Positions 8,910 through 18,305 of a stretch of 64,000 nt of DNA are shown piece by piece. Every line of letters starts with the position of its first letter. Position 1 is the first letter of the stretch. Source of the stretch: Emticicia oligotrophica DSM 17448 (lineage in GTDB: Bacteria; Bacteroidota; Bacteroidia; Cytophagales; Spirosomataceae); contig NC_018748.1 of the NCBI RefSeq assembly GCF_000263195.1, positions 3,162,001-3,226,000 on the forward strand, read 5' to 3'. Position numbers and translations under genes: made by a program. The notes beneath the pieces were generated by a model. That model ran no database searches and was not told the DNA's origin. It saw only the letters and a list, made by a program, of their open reading frames with translations.

Positions 8910-9704
8910 TTATTCTTCAGCCCCTTTCTTTACAGGACTTTTAATAATACCACGCTCAGAATTTGAAATAAAGTTTAAGATTTCATCACGTTCTGGTGTT
9001 GCTGGAAACTCTAACTCTACTTGTGTAATCGCATCGGTATTATTTAAGCCACGAAGATAGATATAGCGATAAATTGCCTGAATTTCGGCAATTTTTTCAT
9101 CAGAACAGCCTCTTCTACGAAGTCCAACTGAATTGATACCTGCATAAGATAGAGGTTCACGAGCAGCTTTTATAAACGGCGGTACATCCTTACGGATTTG
9201 TGAGCAACCGCCAATATAAGTGTGTTTTCCAATCTTAACAAATTGTTGTACGGCAGTCATACCTCCGATATTGGCATAGTCGCCAACAGTGATGTGTCCA
9301 GCTAATTGTACGCAGTTAGCTAAGATTACATTATCTCCAATGATACAGTCGTGTGCAATGTGAGCGTAAGCCATGATGAGGCAGTTTGAGCCTACTTCCG
9401 TACGCATTTTATCTACAGTACCTCGGTTCACTGTTACACATTCGCGAATCGTAGTATTATCGCCAATGATTGTGACAGTATTTTCGCCTTTATACTTCAA
9501 ATCCTGAGGAACAGCTGAAACTACAGCTCCAGGAAAAATTTTACAATTTTTGCCAATTCTGGCACCTTCCATGATAATCGCGTGTGAACCTATCCAGGTT
9601 CCTTCGCCAATTTCTACATCCTTATGGATTACGGCAAATGGCTCGATTACTACATTTTGTGCAACCTTTGCATCGGGGTGTATATACGCCAACGGTTGAT
9701 TCAT
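8910..9704 (-). CDS. lpxA: UDP-N-acetylglucosamine O-acyltransferase LpxA
   Basis: First enzyme of lipid A synthesis, transferring a 3-hydroxyacyl chain from ACP to UDP-GlcNAc in the cytosol. The 264-aa protein is a left-handed beta helix with hexapeptide repeats (IGEGTWIGSHAII, IGDNVILAN) and the catalytic His in AYAHIAHDC; the C-terminal helical domain starts near GLRRRGCS. It is preceded by lpxC/fabZ (59-bp gap) and followed by an ABC ATPase. Confidence 0.96.
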   Translation of the reverse strand: MNQPLAYIHPDAKVAQNVVIEPFAVIHKDVEIGEGTWIGSHAIIMEGARIGKNCKIFPGAVVSAVPQDLKYKGENTVTIIGDNTTIRECVTVNRGTVDKMRTEVGSNCLIMAYAHIAHDCIIGDNVILANCVQLAGHITVGDYANIGGMTAVQQFVKIGKHTYIGGCSQIRKDVPPFIKAAREPLSYAGINSVGLRRRGCSDEKIAEIQAIYRYIYLRGLNNTDAITQVELEFPATPERDEILNFISNSERGIIKSPVKKGAEE

Positions 9705-9763
9705 TTTTTAGGTTTGTTTCTTAAACAGGCAAAACTCAAGGTTTACCTAAATCTATTAGATTA

Positions 9764-11155
9764 TTATTTTGCTTTTTTTACCAAGCGAGCAGTCATATTA
9801 ACATCGCACACGAGTTTCTTACCAACCCATGCTTCACCGTGCATTTTAGCTACGCCAAGTCTGATAGGAGCAAGAAGTGAGCATCTAATAATTAACGTAT
9901 CACCAGGTAAAACGTTGTGATAGAATCGACAATTATCGATACCTACCAAATATGGCCAATAACTTTCTGGGTCGCCAGTAGTGGTTAATACTAAAACTCC
10001 ACCAGTTTGAGCTATGGCTTCTACTTGAATGACACCTGGCAGTACTGGGTTTTCAGGAAAGTGACCCGTAAATTGAGGTTCGTTCATAGTGACATTCTTT
10101 ACCCCCACAACTGTTTGACCATCGAGATATACAATTTTATCTACGAGTGCAAATGGATAACGGTGGGGTAAGAGTTTGGCAATGTCATTGATATTAAATA
10201 CAGGAGGTGTATTTGGGTCGTATTGTGGTGTACTTTTAGCTGAATCGCTAATATGTTTTTTGATTTTCTTGGCTAAAGCAACATTTGGTGTATGACCCGG
10301 ACGAGCTGCCAAAATATGAGCTTTCAGCGGGCGACCAACTAGGGCTAAATCTCCCATTACATCGAGTAGCTTATGACGAGCTGGTTCGTTCGAAAATCTA
10401 AGTGGCATATCATTCAGGATACCCGTTGTGCCAACTTTAATTTTTTCTTTACCGAGTAAAGAGGCTAGATTTTCAACTTCTTCTTCAGAAATTTCGCGAT
10501 CAACAATTACTACGGCATTATCAATATTACCACCTTTGATTAGCCCTGCTTTAAACAAAGCTTCTAATTCGTGTAAAAAAACGAATGTACGACACGGAGC
10601 GATTTCCTGCTTAAATAAATTTATATCGTGTAGTTGGGCATGTTGGCTATGTAATACATTTGAATTGTAGTCAACCATTACAGTTAATCTATAATCATTT
10701 AAAGGTAAGGCTGCCAACTCAATGCTTTGGTCATCATTACGGAAATGGATAGCTTCTTCGATTTCATAGTAATTACGAAGAGCACCTTGTTCTTCAACTC
10801 CTGCTTCTTCAATTAAGTCTACAAATTTAATTGCACTACCATCAATAATCGGAATCTCAGGGCCATCGAGTTGAATTAAAACATTATCAACTTGTAAACC
10901 AACTAAAGCTGCTAAGATATGTTCGGTGGTATGTATTCTTACACCCTCTTTTTCTAAAACAGTACCTCTCGACGTATCCACTACATAATCTACATCGGCT
11001 TCGATAATTGGCTTATTGGGCAAATCAATACGTTGAAATTTATATCCATGATTGATAGCTGCTGGATTTAAAAGCATTGTTACTTTTTCGCCAGTATGAA
11101 GACCTACACCTGTGATAGATACTATTTTTTTGAGGGTTTGTTGTTTAACATTCAT
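9764..11155 (-). CDS. lpxC/fabZ: Bifunctional LpxC deacetylase / FabZ dehydratase fusion
   Basis: 463-aa fusion characteristic of Bacteroidota. The N-terminal about 300 residues are LpxC (UDP-3-O-acyl-GlcNAc deacetylase), with Zn ligands in HTTEHILAAL and HKLLDVMGDLALVG. The C-terminal about 150 residues are FabZ (3-hydroxyacyl-ACP dehydratase), with LPHRYPFALVDKI and the active-site GHFPENPVLPGV. The fusion joins the committed step of lipid A synthesis to a fatty-acid elongation step that competes for the same acyl-ACP. It sits between lpxD and lpxA in one operon. Confidence 0.97.
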   Translation of the reverse strand: MNVKQQTLKKIVSITGVGLHTGEKVTMLLNPAAINHGYKFQRIDLPNKPIIEADVDYVVDTSRGTVLEKEGVRIHTTEHILAALVGLQVDNVLIQLDGPEIPIIDGSAIKFVDLIEEAGVEEQGALRNYYEIEEAIHFRNDDQSIELAALPLNDYRLTVMVDYNSNVLHSQHAQLHDINLFKQEIAPCRTFVFLHELEALFKAGLIKGGNIDNAVVIVDREISEEEVENLASLLGKEKIKVGTTGILNDMPLRFSNEPARHKLLDVMGDLALVGRPLKAHILAARPGHTPNVALAKKIKKHISDSAKSTPQYDPNTPPVFNINDIAKLLPHRYPFALVDKIVYLDGQTVVGVKNVTMNEPQFTGHFPENPVLPGVIQVEAIAQTGGVLVLTTTGDPESYWPYLVGIDNCRFYHNVLPGDTLIIRCSLLAPIRLGVAKMHGEAWVGKKLVCDVNMTARLVKKAK

Positions 11156-11216
11156 TGTAAATCGTACTTATTTTTCTTTAGGCAAATGTAATTTTTATAT
11201 TGAATAGAGGAATTGA

Positions 11217-12269
11217 TTAAACCAAAACGCCTTGTTGTTGAAGTTCAAGAAATTGCTCTTCCAAGGCTTTTACTTGCTTTTCAAGAGCTGGAAGTTTTCT
11301 TAGAACTGCCATCGAACGCAAATAATCATTGATTTCAAAAGCCGGATTACCATTTAAAGAAGTACCAGGTTTTTTCACTGTTTTTGTGATGCCTGCTTTT
11401 CCTCCTGCTTTTGTGCCATCGGCAATGGTGATATGTCCGTTTATACCTACTTGTCCACCAATTACGCAATTTTTACCAATCTTGGTTGAACCTGCTACTC
11501 CAGTTTGTGCAGCAATTACTGTATTTTCTCCGACTTCAACATTGTGAGCAATTTGAACCAAATTATCAATTTTTGCTCCTTTTCTAATGATTGTAGAACC
11601 CATAGTGGCACAATCAATCGTTGAATTAGAACCAATACTTACATTATCTTCGAGAATAACATTACCGAGTTGAGGGATAGTTTTATAAGTTCCGTCAGCT
11701 TGTGGTGCAAATCCAAAGCCATCGCTTCCTACAATAACACCCGAATGAATTACACAATCATTGCCAATGATACAATTGGCATAAATTTTTACTCCTGCAT
11801 ATAAAATAGTGTTATCACCAATTATCACATTATCTCCGATATATGCTTGCGGGTAAATTTTAACGTTTTTTCCAATTTTGCAGTTTTTACCAATGTACGA
11901 AAATGCACCTTGATAAATTCTTTCACCAATCATTGTGCCTTCGCCTACAAATGAGGGTTGTTCTACACCTACTTTTGAAGCTTCAAGCAATTTTTGGTAT
12001 TCTTCTAATAATTGAGTAAATGCTATATATGGATTTTCAACGACGATTAATGTTGTAGTATATGATTTTCGTGGTTCGAATGTGCGACCAACAATTACGG
12101 CAGAGGCTTGGGTAGTATAAAGATATGGCTCGTATTTTTCATTAGAAAGAAAAGAAATATCTCCTGCTTTTCCTTCTTCAATTTTTGCTAACTGGCTAAC
12201 CGTGAGCGATTCATCTCCCTTTACTTCACCATTTAGCAAGAGTGCTATTTGCTTAACCGTAAATTTCAT
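11217..12269 (-). CDS. lpxD: UDP-3-O-acylglucosamine N-acyltransferase LpxD
   Basis: Third acyltransferase step of lipid A synthesis. The protein has an N-terminal uridine-binding domain (GDISFLSNEKYE), a hexapeptide-repeat beta helix and the catalytic His region (IDNLVQIAHNVEVG), ending in a helix that fits trimerisation (LRKLPALEKQVKALEEQF). I chose the ATG at 12269 (MKFTVKQIA, 350 aa) over one six codons upstream because it matches the usual N-terminus. Confidence 0.95.
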   Translation of the reverse strand: MKFTVKQIALLLNGEVKGDESLTVSQLAKIEEGKAGDISFLSNEKYEPYLYTTQASAVIVGRTFEPRKSYTTTLIVVENPYIAFTQLLEEYQKLLEASKVGVEQPSFVGEGTMIGERIYQGAFSYIGKNCKIGKNVKIYPQAYIGDNVIIGDNTILYAGVKIYANCIIGNDCVIHSGVIVGSDGFGFAPQADGTYKTIPQLGNVILEDNVSIGSNSTIDCATMGSTIIRKGAKIDNLVQIAHNVEVGENTVIAAQTGVAGSTKIGKNCVIGGQVGINGHITIADGTKAGGKAGITKTVKKPGTSLNGNPAFEINDYLRSMAVLRKLPALEKQVKALEEQFLELQQQGVLV

Positions 12270-12426
12270 AAATTTGGTGTTATGCAAGTTTTAGCTTGCG
12301 AAAGTTTTTGCGTTAGTAATTTAACCTTTTATTCTATCTTCATACTTATGAATGAAGAAGATAAGTGGTTTTATTTAAAATAATCTTCAAATAATACAAA
12401 AAGTATATCTTTTATTCGCAAAGTCA

Positions 12427-13662
12427 CTACAAAGATACGTTTTTGCCCCAACATACATAGTATTTTTTCACGATGTTGCTCAATGCCTTGATTGTTGGTA
12501 AGTCGGATGCATCAGCAATATCGACAACATTTTTATATTTTGTTAAGATATTGATTGTTTCATCTCCCGAAACATAACCTTTATTACTTACATCACCTTG
12601 TGTGATGAAATAACTCAAATCCGCTTCTGGAATTCCCTTTTCGACTAATGTTTGTTTGATATTTTGAATGAAAGAATCTTCTATTGGAAAATTTGAAATC
12701 TTGACTTTGTACAAATTTCGGTTTAATAAATCTTTGCAAATCGTTGATAAAATTGGGTCTTTACTGTGTTGCCAAGTTTTTATGCAAGCCCAAATATCAT
12801 AGTCATCAATTTCGGTAAATGCTTTTAAATATTTTTCTTCCTCTTGGAATGATTCCAGAGAAATTTCTTCTTTTAAAAATATTTCAAAGGAGGGGGTAAC
12901 AAATAAATCGTTTCCTATTTTTATTAATTCTCTAGCACGGCGAATAATTTGTATCAACATGGCTTCTGTACAAATTGAAGTCTTATGAAGATATACCTGC
13001 CAATACATTAACCTTCTTGCGTTTAAAAAGTTTTCTACACTTAATAAGCCTTTTTCTTCAACTACCAATTGATTATCGACCACATTGAGCATTTTAATGA
13101 TTCTGTCAACACCAATTGTCCCTTCGGCAACCCCCGTAAAGAAACAATCTCGATTGAGGTAATCCATCCTATCCATGTCAAGCTGACTTGAGATAAGCTG
13201 ATGAAAAAACTCTCGGTGATAGGTTCCATTAAACATTTCGATGGCTAAATCGAGTTGCCCATGAAATTGCTCATTCAATTTTTCCATCAATAAGGCTGAA
13301 ATATGTTCGTGATGAACATCATTCAAGATAGTGTATTCAAGTACATGAGAAAAAGGCCCATGACCAATATCATGCAAAAGAATAGCAATTTGAGCGGCTT
13401 CAATTTCAACATCTAATAAAAAATGTCCTTTGGCTTGCAAAACTTGCAATGCTTCACCCATCAAGTGCATCGCACCCAACGCATGGTGAAAACGTGTATG
13501 TAAAGCACCCGGATAGACAAACTCAGCCATCCCTAATTGTTTAATACGACGTAAACGCTGAAAAAAAGGATGCTCGATTAAATCAAAAATTAAATCGGAA
13601 GGCACACTTACGAAACCATAGACGGGGTCATTAAATATTTTACGTTTGTTGGTCATGTTCAT
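12427..13662 (-). CDS. HD-domain phosphohydrolase (dGTPase-like)
   Basis: 411 aa. Metal-binding HD motifs are clear: RFHHALGAMHLM and ILLHDIGHGPFSHVLE, with a later DRMDYLNRD. Such proteins hydrolyse nucleotides or dNTPs; the exact substrate is unknown. The alternative start MTNKR (13656) is equally possible. It is the first gene of the lpx operon strand, 157 bp upstream of lpxD, and in many Bacteroidota sits just before lpxD (recalled). Confidence 0.85.
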   Translation of the reverse strand: MNMTNKRKIFNDPVYGFVSVPSDLIFDLIEHPFFQRLRRIKQLGMAEFVYPGALHTRFHHALGAMHLMGEALQVLQAKGHFLLDVEIEAAQIAILLHDIGHGPFSHVLEYTILNDVHHEHISALLMEKLNEQFHGQLDLAIEMFNGTYHREFFHQLISSQLDMDRMDYLNRDCFFTGVAEGTIGVDRIIKMLNVVDNQLVVEEKGLLSVENFLNARRLMYWQVYLHKTSICTEAMLIQIIRRARELIKIGNDLFVTPSFEIFLKEEISLESFQEEEKYLKAFTEIDDYDIWACIKTWQHSKDPILSTICKDLLNRNLYKVKISNFPIEDSFIQNIKQTLVEKGIPEADLSYFITQGDVSNKGYVSGDETINILTKYKNVVDIADASDLPTIKALSNIVKKYYVCWGKNVSL

Positions 13663-13771
13663 ACATGGCTTTAGCAGTTAAACAAAGTTATTACTTTATT
13701 TCTTGCTACTTTCCAAAAACAACGCAAAGAAGACAATTTTAGTTGTGAAGTGGCGAAAAATGAAGATAAAA

Positions 13772-13803
13772 TTTTGGAGTGAAAAAAGAAATGTCTATTT
13801 TTG
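13772..13803 (+). promoter_or_regulatory. Bacteroidota-type promoter of the tRNA gene
   Basis: TTTTG at 13772-13776 is followed after exactly 19 bp by TATTTTTG at 13796-13803, matching the Bacteroidota sigma-A consensus TTG-N19-TAnnTTTG. Transcription would start about 20 bp before the tRNA. Confidence 0.75.
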
Positions 13804-13829
13804 CACCACAAAACCAAAAAACGGTTTTA

Positions 13830-13903
13830 GGGCCTATAGCTCATTCGGTTAGAGCAACTGACTCATAATCAGTAGGTGCCTGGTTCGATCCCAGGTGGGC
13901 CCA
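13830..13903 (+). tRNA. tRNA with anticodon CAT (elongator Met most likely; Ile2 not excluded), host attachment site
   Basis: 74-nt cloverleaf. The 7-bp acceptor stem is GGGCCTA/TGGGCCC with one G-T pair. The D arm begins GCTC, the anticodon loop is CTCATAA (CAT), and the T arm is CCTGG-TTCGATC-CCAGG; the discriminator is A and no CCA is encoded. Its 3' 52 bp are duplicated at 41234-41285, so this is the integration site of the island, and the gene stays intact. CAT could be elongator Met or lysidine-modified Ile2; the sequence alone does not decide. Confidence 0.95.
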
Positions 13904-13904
13904 C
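13853..13904 (+). repeat. attL: 52-bp direct repeat within the tRNA 3' end
   Basis: The segment from AGCAACTGACTC to GGGCCCAC is identical to 41234-41285. Identity stops exactly at both ends (13852 G versus 41233 T; 13905 T versus 41286 A). It marks the left boundary of a 27,381-bp insertion. Confidence 0.93.
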
Positions 13905-13935
13905 TTTCTAAAGTACTGATAATCAGTGTTTTATG

Positions 13936-13972
13936 TAGAGAATTTCAATTATTGGAATTCTCTATTTTTTTT
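13936..13972 (+). terminator. Intrinsic terminator downstream of the tRNA, island side
   Basis: The inverted repeat TAGAGAATT (13936-13944) / AATTCTCTA (13956-13964) is followed by a run of eight T. After integration this element-borne hairpin terminates the tRNA transcript; the original chromosomal terminator now lies at 41294-41326. Confidence 0.8.
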
Positions 13973-13996
13973 GTTGCACAACAAAATGCACAACAT
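13973..13996. promoter_or_regulatory. Candidate recombinase arm site, left end
   Basis: Two copies of TGCACAAC 12 bp apart, 69 bp inside the left attachment repeat. The same arrangement occurs inside the right end (41103-41126). Paired short repeats just inside both ends are typical of integrase or excisionase arm sites; the role is inferred. Confidence 0.45.
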
Positions 13997-14123
13997 CTCA
14001 GTTGTCTTATTGGTTTTGAGTGTAAAAAAACTAAAATTTCCACATACATTTTCAGTAGTTTTTGAATGAGGGAAACAGTCTCAAAAGATGTGGACAACAA
14101 AATACAATATAACCTCATTGTAA

Positions 14124-14366
14124 CTACAACACTAATACAAATCTGTGGTGTGAATAAATCTTTCCTCTGATGATAAAAAAGATTTCTTCTGAAAGCTCAG
14201 TTTTCACCATCTCCACAGAATAAATTTGATTTTCTATTAAATCATCCCTTGGAATCATACACCTTGCCAGAAAAGGGCAATATACTCGTTTTAATTCTCC
14301 TTGTGGATTAACCACCAAAATTGAAAATGGGTCAATAATTATTTTTGGTTCAAAACTTTTTGCCAT
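14124..14366 (-). CDS. Small hypothetical protein of the island (80 aa)
   Basis: I do not recognise the family. The protein has no membrane segment; it looks like a compact beta-rich domain (KIIIDPFSILVVNPQGEL, EIFFIIRGKIY). It lies 48 bp downstream of the DUF3871-like gene on the same strand and is probably the last gene of the operon 16704-14124. Confidence 0.6.
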   Translation of the reverse strand: MAKSFEPKIIIDPFSILVVNPQGELKRVYCPFLARCMIPRDDLIENQIYSVEMVKTELSEEIFFIIRGKIYSHHRFVLVL

Positions 14367-14414
14367 GTTTGTAAATATTTAAGGGTAGCCACTTGACTAC
14401 CCCATTTTGTTCTA

Positions 14415-15431
14415 CTAATTCAAAAACCAACTTTCTGAGCCTGTTTGTAATGTACCTACAAGGTTATTTGTAAAGTCAAAAGCATTAACCCCTCTATCTA
14501 TGAAAGTATCAATGTAACTGCTTTTGTTTGCACCCGTAAATAGGTTGTACACCTTCCAAAGGGAAATACTACCATCTTCATTTCTACAAAATGAATCATC
14601 TTTGTAGTAATCTCTTGCTATGAATCCAGTTTGGGTATCTCCAAATAAAAGTGGTGGCAATTCTTTCTTTTGTTCACTCCCTAAAAATGGATACAATCTA
14701 CACTTACCCAACATTTGAGCAAATTGCTTTTCAGTCAAACTAAACTGTGTGAATGATGCCATAGCTTTGAGATAACTTTCTGCTTTGAATTGACAAATGG
14801 CTTGGAAAATCCTATCACTGAGTTCTTTCATGGACCTCACTTTGATATTTCCAGTGTAGCCATCAGACCACACACACAAATTGGTGCAGACTTTATTCTG
14901 AAAACCAATGAAAATCTTGAAAACTTCCTCAGCACCTTTTTTTGAATAGATGTTATCCAAATTATATGCTTTGACTCCACCAACAGTGAGTGTTAGTAGG
15001 TTGCCATCAATGGTTTCATGGATGGTAGGAATTTCAATAACAAAAGCCATTCTTTCATAGTAAAGTGTTTGCTCATGCTCCAATAACTCTTTGGCAGGTT
15101 TGTGTCTTGCTTCTGGAATTCTGCCCTTGATTGGATGTGAAACTCTTATGCTGGGCATTAATATATTTTCCTTGGAGTAGAGGTGATGAACAACTTGTTC
15201 AACAGATTCAATGAAATCAATGTGAGAAATCAAAGGTTCATTATCTTTCACAAATACAGGAATGATGTGCTTATGTTGCATTTCTTGAAGTGATACAGGA
15301 ATTGTATTTGCCTCAATGAAGGGTTTGGCAGTGGAAATTGTACCTTCAAAGATAGTTTCCTCAAGACTAATGATTGGCTGTTTATTAACTGCGATGAGTT
15401 CCATTGGTAGAGTAGGTTTGAGGTGGGACAT
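14415..15431 (-). CDS. DUF3871-like protein
   Basis: 338 aa. The body matches my memory of DUF3871, a family found in Bacteroidota integrated elements (HPIKGRIPEARHKPAKEL, ERMAFVIEIP, LTVGGVKAYNL, CTNLCVWSDG). Its molecular role is unknown. The first ATG overlaps the preceding ATPase gene by 47 bp; a second ATG (15404, MELIAVNK) cuts the overlap to 20 bp and may be the true start. It is likely translationally coupled to the ATPase and used in element maintenance rather than defence (inference). Confidence 0.7.
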   Translation of the reverse strand: MSHLKPTLPMELIAVNKQPIISLEETIFEGTISTAKPFIEANTIPVSLQEMQHKHIIPVFVKDNEPLISHIDFIESVEQVVHHLYSKENILMPSIRVSHPIKGRIPEARHKPAKELLEHEQTLYYERMAFVIEIPTIHETIDGNLLTLTVGGVKAYNLDNIYSKKGAEEVFKIFIGFQNKVCTNLCVWSDGYTGNIKVRSMKELSDRIFQAICQFKAESYLKAMASFTQFSLTEKQFAQMLGKCRLYPFLGSEQKKELPPLLFGDTQTGFIARDYYKDDSFCRNEDGSISLWKVYNLFTGANKSSYIDTFIDRGVNAFDFTNNLVGTLQTGSESWFLN

Positions 15432-16269
15432 AAACTAATTGGTTTTTTCTGGTGCTGAAATCGGCATTATACTCCTTTTGAGTAATGACATCCAAAGACA
15501 TATACAAATCTTTCAAGGTATCTACATCTTGGCAAGCATAAATCTGCTCCAAAAGAGCATCTGGTTCAATATAGGTGTCTTCCCTTTCTTGCACCTGTGC
15601 TTTTCCCTGATTACACCATGCAGCTAAAATTTTGCCTGTGTCTTGACTAATTTGAAAAGCAGGCAAATCCATGAACAAACTGGTTCTGTCTTTGGAAGCA
15701 GTGGCATAGTGCTTGACATCCAAATCAAACACAAGAGTAAACTCATAATCAGTAGAATCTCTCATAACACCCTTTAAACCAACCTTCTCAGGTACCATCT
15801 TACCATTCTTTTCATTCAAGACATAATCTTGTTTGGTTCTGATGGTAGCAATGATATGAGCCTTTGTTTGAAGCATTTTCTGAATAAAGGCATTATGTCT
15901 TGGAGTGAACTTACTCCAATTAGTGAAACTATTACCTGTAAGTTTAGAATGCTCCTCGATGATGTAATCCCATTCTTGACTTATGCCATCTATGATGATA
16001 ACCTCCATTTCTGCTTCAATACAAGTTTGAATGGCTTGAATGTATCTTTCAGGAGAAAAAGGTGGTTGCAGGTCAAGGACATTATAAGCTCCTAAGTGTG
16101 CATACAAACTGGCCGAATTGTTTTCGGCATCAATGACAGCGATTTTCTGCCAGTCATTGCATAAACCATGTGCCAATAAAAGTGCCGAGTAAGTTTTACC
16201 TCCACCCGCACAAGATTGTAAAGCCATTTTGATAAATGCTTTTTTCCTTTCTGCTTGTTGTAATTGCAT
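15385..16269 (-). CDS. RecA/Sak4-like P-loop ATPase of the element
   Basis: 294 aa. Walker A is CAGGGKTYSALLLA near residue 20 and Walker B is EVIIIDGISQEWD; a downstream SKFTPRHNAFIQKML and RTKQDYV region fits RecA-fold AAA_24/Sak4-type proteins that handle single-stranded DNA in phages and integrated elements. The order unknown 117 aa-ATPase-DUF3871 suggests a replication or recombination module. The assignment rests on motifs only. Confidence 0.7.
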   Translation of the reverse strand: MQLQQAERKKAFIKMALQSCAGGGKTYSALLLAHGLCNDWQKIAVIDAENNSASLYAHLGAYNVLDLQPPFSPERYIQAIQTCIEAEMEVIIIDGISQEWDYIIEEHSKLTGNSFTNWSKFTPRHNAFIQKMLQTKAHIIATIRTKQDYVLNEKNGKMVPEKVGLKGVMRDSTDYEFTLVFDLDVKHYATASKDRTSLFMDLPAFQISQDTGKILAAWCNQGKAQVQEREDTYIEPDALLEQIYACQDVDTLKDLYMSLDVITQKEYNADFSTRKNQLVYVPPQTYSTNGTHRS

Positions 16270-16350
16270 GATTGAAAATTGGTTAGTTAGAAAATGAAAA
16301 AGCAGTGCCTCAATGACACTGCCCTTGGTTGGTTGCAGATAAATGAAAGA

Positions 16351-16704
16351 TTATACAAAGGCTGGCTCATTGGTTTGGTTTACCACTTCTTCCATAGTAC
16401 CATTTTCTAATGGACAATAATCATAGCGATGATGTCTTGTAATGATTTCTCCTGTATCTGGAATAGTAAATTCATAAGGCTCACAGGCAGTTTTTACAAT
16501 ACTTCCTTGCATTTCTTTACCAAGCATTTTCTTGGCTAAAACTTCATTGAAGGTAGAAGAAATCCAGCACTTTCTTACTGTGACATAGTGTCTGCCAGTA
16601 ACTTTTGATACAACAAACTCCATATCATCAGATTGAAGTTCAAGGGCAATGTAGGGTTTTCCCTCAGTTGAGGTACGTTCTTGATAAGCTGTTACAGTTA
16701 CCAT
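16351..16704 (-). CDS. Hypothetical protein, possibly nucleic-acid-binding (117 aa)
   Basis: Unrecognised family. The sequence is rich in beta strands (VTVTAYQER, GKPYIALELQ, RHYVTVRKCWI) and ends in a polar tail. It is first in a minus-strand run leading to the Sak4-like ATPase, so an accessory DNA-handling role is plausible but unproven. Confidence 0.6.
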   Translation of the reverse strand: MVTVTAYQERTSTEGKPYIALELQSDDMEFVVSKVTGRHYVTVRKCWISSTFNEVLAKKMLGKEMQGSIVKTACEPYEFTIPDTGEIITRHHRYDYCPLENGTMEEVVNQTNEPAFV

Positions 16705-17117
16705 AATTGATAAAGGTTTTAATTGAAGAATGATTTTTGAAGTGGCAGTAAGTGGTACACTTTTAAGTTAAGCTATATTATAGTTATAGCTATTGAATTT
16801 ATTAATGAGGTAACTCCAAGAAAAAGTCAAGATTTGGATTGGTTGTTTCTCATATCTATCAATTCATTTTATGGGGAGTAAGACCACTGCCTTGGATAAG
16901 TGGGGCAATAGAAATGTAACCTGCCTTTATCATTTATAGGTATAATTTTTCTTTGGAGAAGGATATGGGGGGCTGTTTGTATGCCTTGAATCAGAGGGGG
17001 GATGAAATGTAGTTGTGTGTGTAGATGTAGGTATTCCTAAATTTGTTGTGAAAAAACAAGGACTATTCACAATTAAATTATGAATAGCCCTAAGAAAATA
17101 ATCATAGCCTAAAGCTG
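16705..17117. other. Intergenic stretch without supported gene
   Basis: About 410 bp between the 117-aa gene and the paralogous pair. A 63-codon minus-strand frame (16930-17121) is open, but its Pro/Ser/Thr-rich product looks non-coding. I see no repeat or RNA gene; promoter sequence for the 117-aa operon is expected near 16720-16800. Confidence 0.5.
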
Positions 17118-17636
17118 TCAACTATATTGCATTCCTATAGTGATAGTATCTTGGTAGCGAATTTTTTTTAAAAATAATAAGATGGTTTGTTGAGGATTGC
17201 TTAGGCTGTGGAACAGAATTTTAAAACCTGTAAATGTAGAGCTTTCTTCATCTGAAACATCTTTCTTTTCAAAGTAATACCCTTCACTTTGTAGAAATTT
17301 AGTTGCTTGTTCAGAAATATCATAATACAATCTTTCAGAAGCATTATTAATCATTACTCCTTTTATTTTGAATGAATGTGCCATATTTAGCATCATTTCT
17401 TCCCCATCATAAAAAAGAAAGCCATCTCTTTCATCTTCTTCAAATGTAAAGTGTGATACTTTTCTAACAAGATTAATATCTTCTTTGCTGTGAGTCAGAT
17501 ATAGAAAATCAACTACTTGTGTTTTGTTAAATTTTAGCCTTTCAATTGTGGCTATTAACATTTTATCATAGTCTTCCTTTGTCTTTTTGTTAGTTAAATC
17601 GTTGTAGAGGAATTTTAAGCCTTTGAAAAATGACAT
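17118..17636 (-). CDS. Hypothetical protein, paralogue 2 of a tandem pair (172 aa)
   Basis: Soluble protein beginning MSFFKGLKFLYND. It aligns along its length with the neighbour at 17655-18179: MSFxxxL start, a (K/Q)EDYDKMLIATIE-like helix, a hydrophobic VDFLYL block, a FL..EGY block and a C-terminal FHS...TILLFL strand. No catalytic motif is evident. The gap to its paralogue is 18 bp, so the pair is co-transcribed. Confidence 0.7.
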   Translation of the reverse strand: MSFFKGLKFLYNDLTNKKTKEDYDKMLIATIERLKFNKTQVVDFLYLTHSKEDINLVRKVSHFTFEEDERDGFLFYDGEEMMLNMAHSFKIKGVMINNASERLYYDISEQATKFLQSEGYYFEKKDVSDEESSTFTGFKILFHSLSNPQQTILLFLKKIRYQDTITIGMQYS

Positions 17637-17654
17637 GGTTTTGAATAGTTAAAA

Positions 17655-18179
17655 TTATACATGAAATACCATTTCTGTATGAAAAATACTAATGAATGGT
17701 TTTTGGGAAACAATAAATGTGACTGTTATACTTTTTTGAACATCTGTTGAATGATGAAATTTCATTTCAGTACCTTGTCCTAAAAAATTGTTAATTTCTT
17801 TTGTTTCTTTGCATTTGTAACCTTCTTGTTTTAAAAAATTAACACCCTTCTTTTGAATTTCTTCAAATGTTTTGGGGGCTAAATCAAACAATGCAATACT
17901 TCTTTTATTGAAATTAGTTGAAAGGCGAATATCATACTCAAAATCAGCTTTTGATGCAATTACCATAGTGTTAACATCTTCTTTTTTGAAATTAACACTG
18001 GCTTTTTTTCTGAAAGTTTGAACACTTTCATCAGAGGATAGTAGATATATTAATTCAACTCCTGCTAATTTAGATGATTCTAATTTTTCAATTTCTAAAA
18101 TCAACATTTCTTGATATTCTTGCGATGTTCTTGGCTTAGAAGTGCTGTTTTTGCCAAATAATGATGATAAAAAAGACAT
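17655..18179 (-). CDS. Hypothetical protein, paralogue 1 of a tandem pair (174 aa)
   Basis: Soluble protein beginning MSFLSSLFGKN, related to the next gene by the shared pattern QEYQEMLILEIEKLE, VELIYLL, FLKQEGYKCKE and MKFHHS. Function is unknown. It is transcribed away from the Xre-type regulator at 18306, so the intervening 126 bp probably holds both promoters and the regulator's operator. Confidence 0.7.
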   Translation of the reverse strand: MSFLSSLFGKNSTSKPRTSQEYQEMLILEIEKLESSKLAGVELIYLLSSDESVQTFRKKASVNFKKEDVNTMVIASKADFEYDIRLSTNFNKRSIALFDLAPKTFEEIQKKGVNFLKQEGYKCKETKEINNFLGQGTEMKFHHSTDVQKSITVTFIVSQKPFISIFHTEMVFHV

Positions 18180-18305
18180 AAATAATTAAGATAAAGTGAA
18201 TGAAATTTATTGAGGTAAAAGTACCTTTACAGGATAAATATTCAAGTCTGATTTTGGTACTGTAAGGATTAATTTTGAACTTTGAGGGAAACTACAATTC
18301 ATAAA

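Noticed and set aside
16930-17121. 63-codon minus-strand frame
   Set aside because: Composition (Ser/Thr/Pro/His-rich, no strand or helix pattern) and lack of a plausible start signal; likely chance.
17118-18179. Toxin-antitoxin pair
   Set aside because: The two proteins are paralogues of each other, with no toxin or antitoxin motif.
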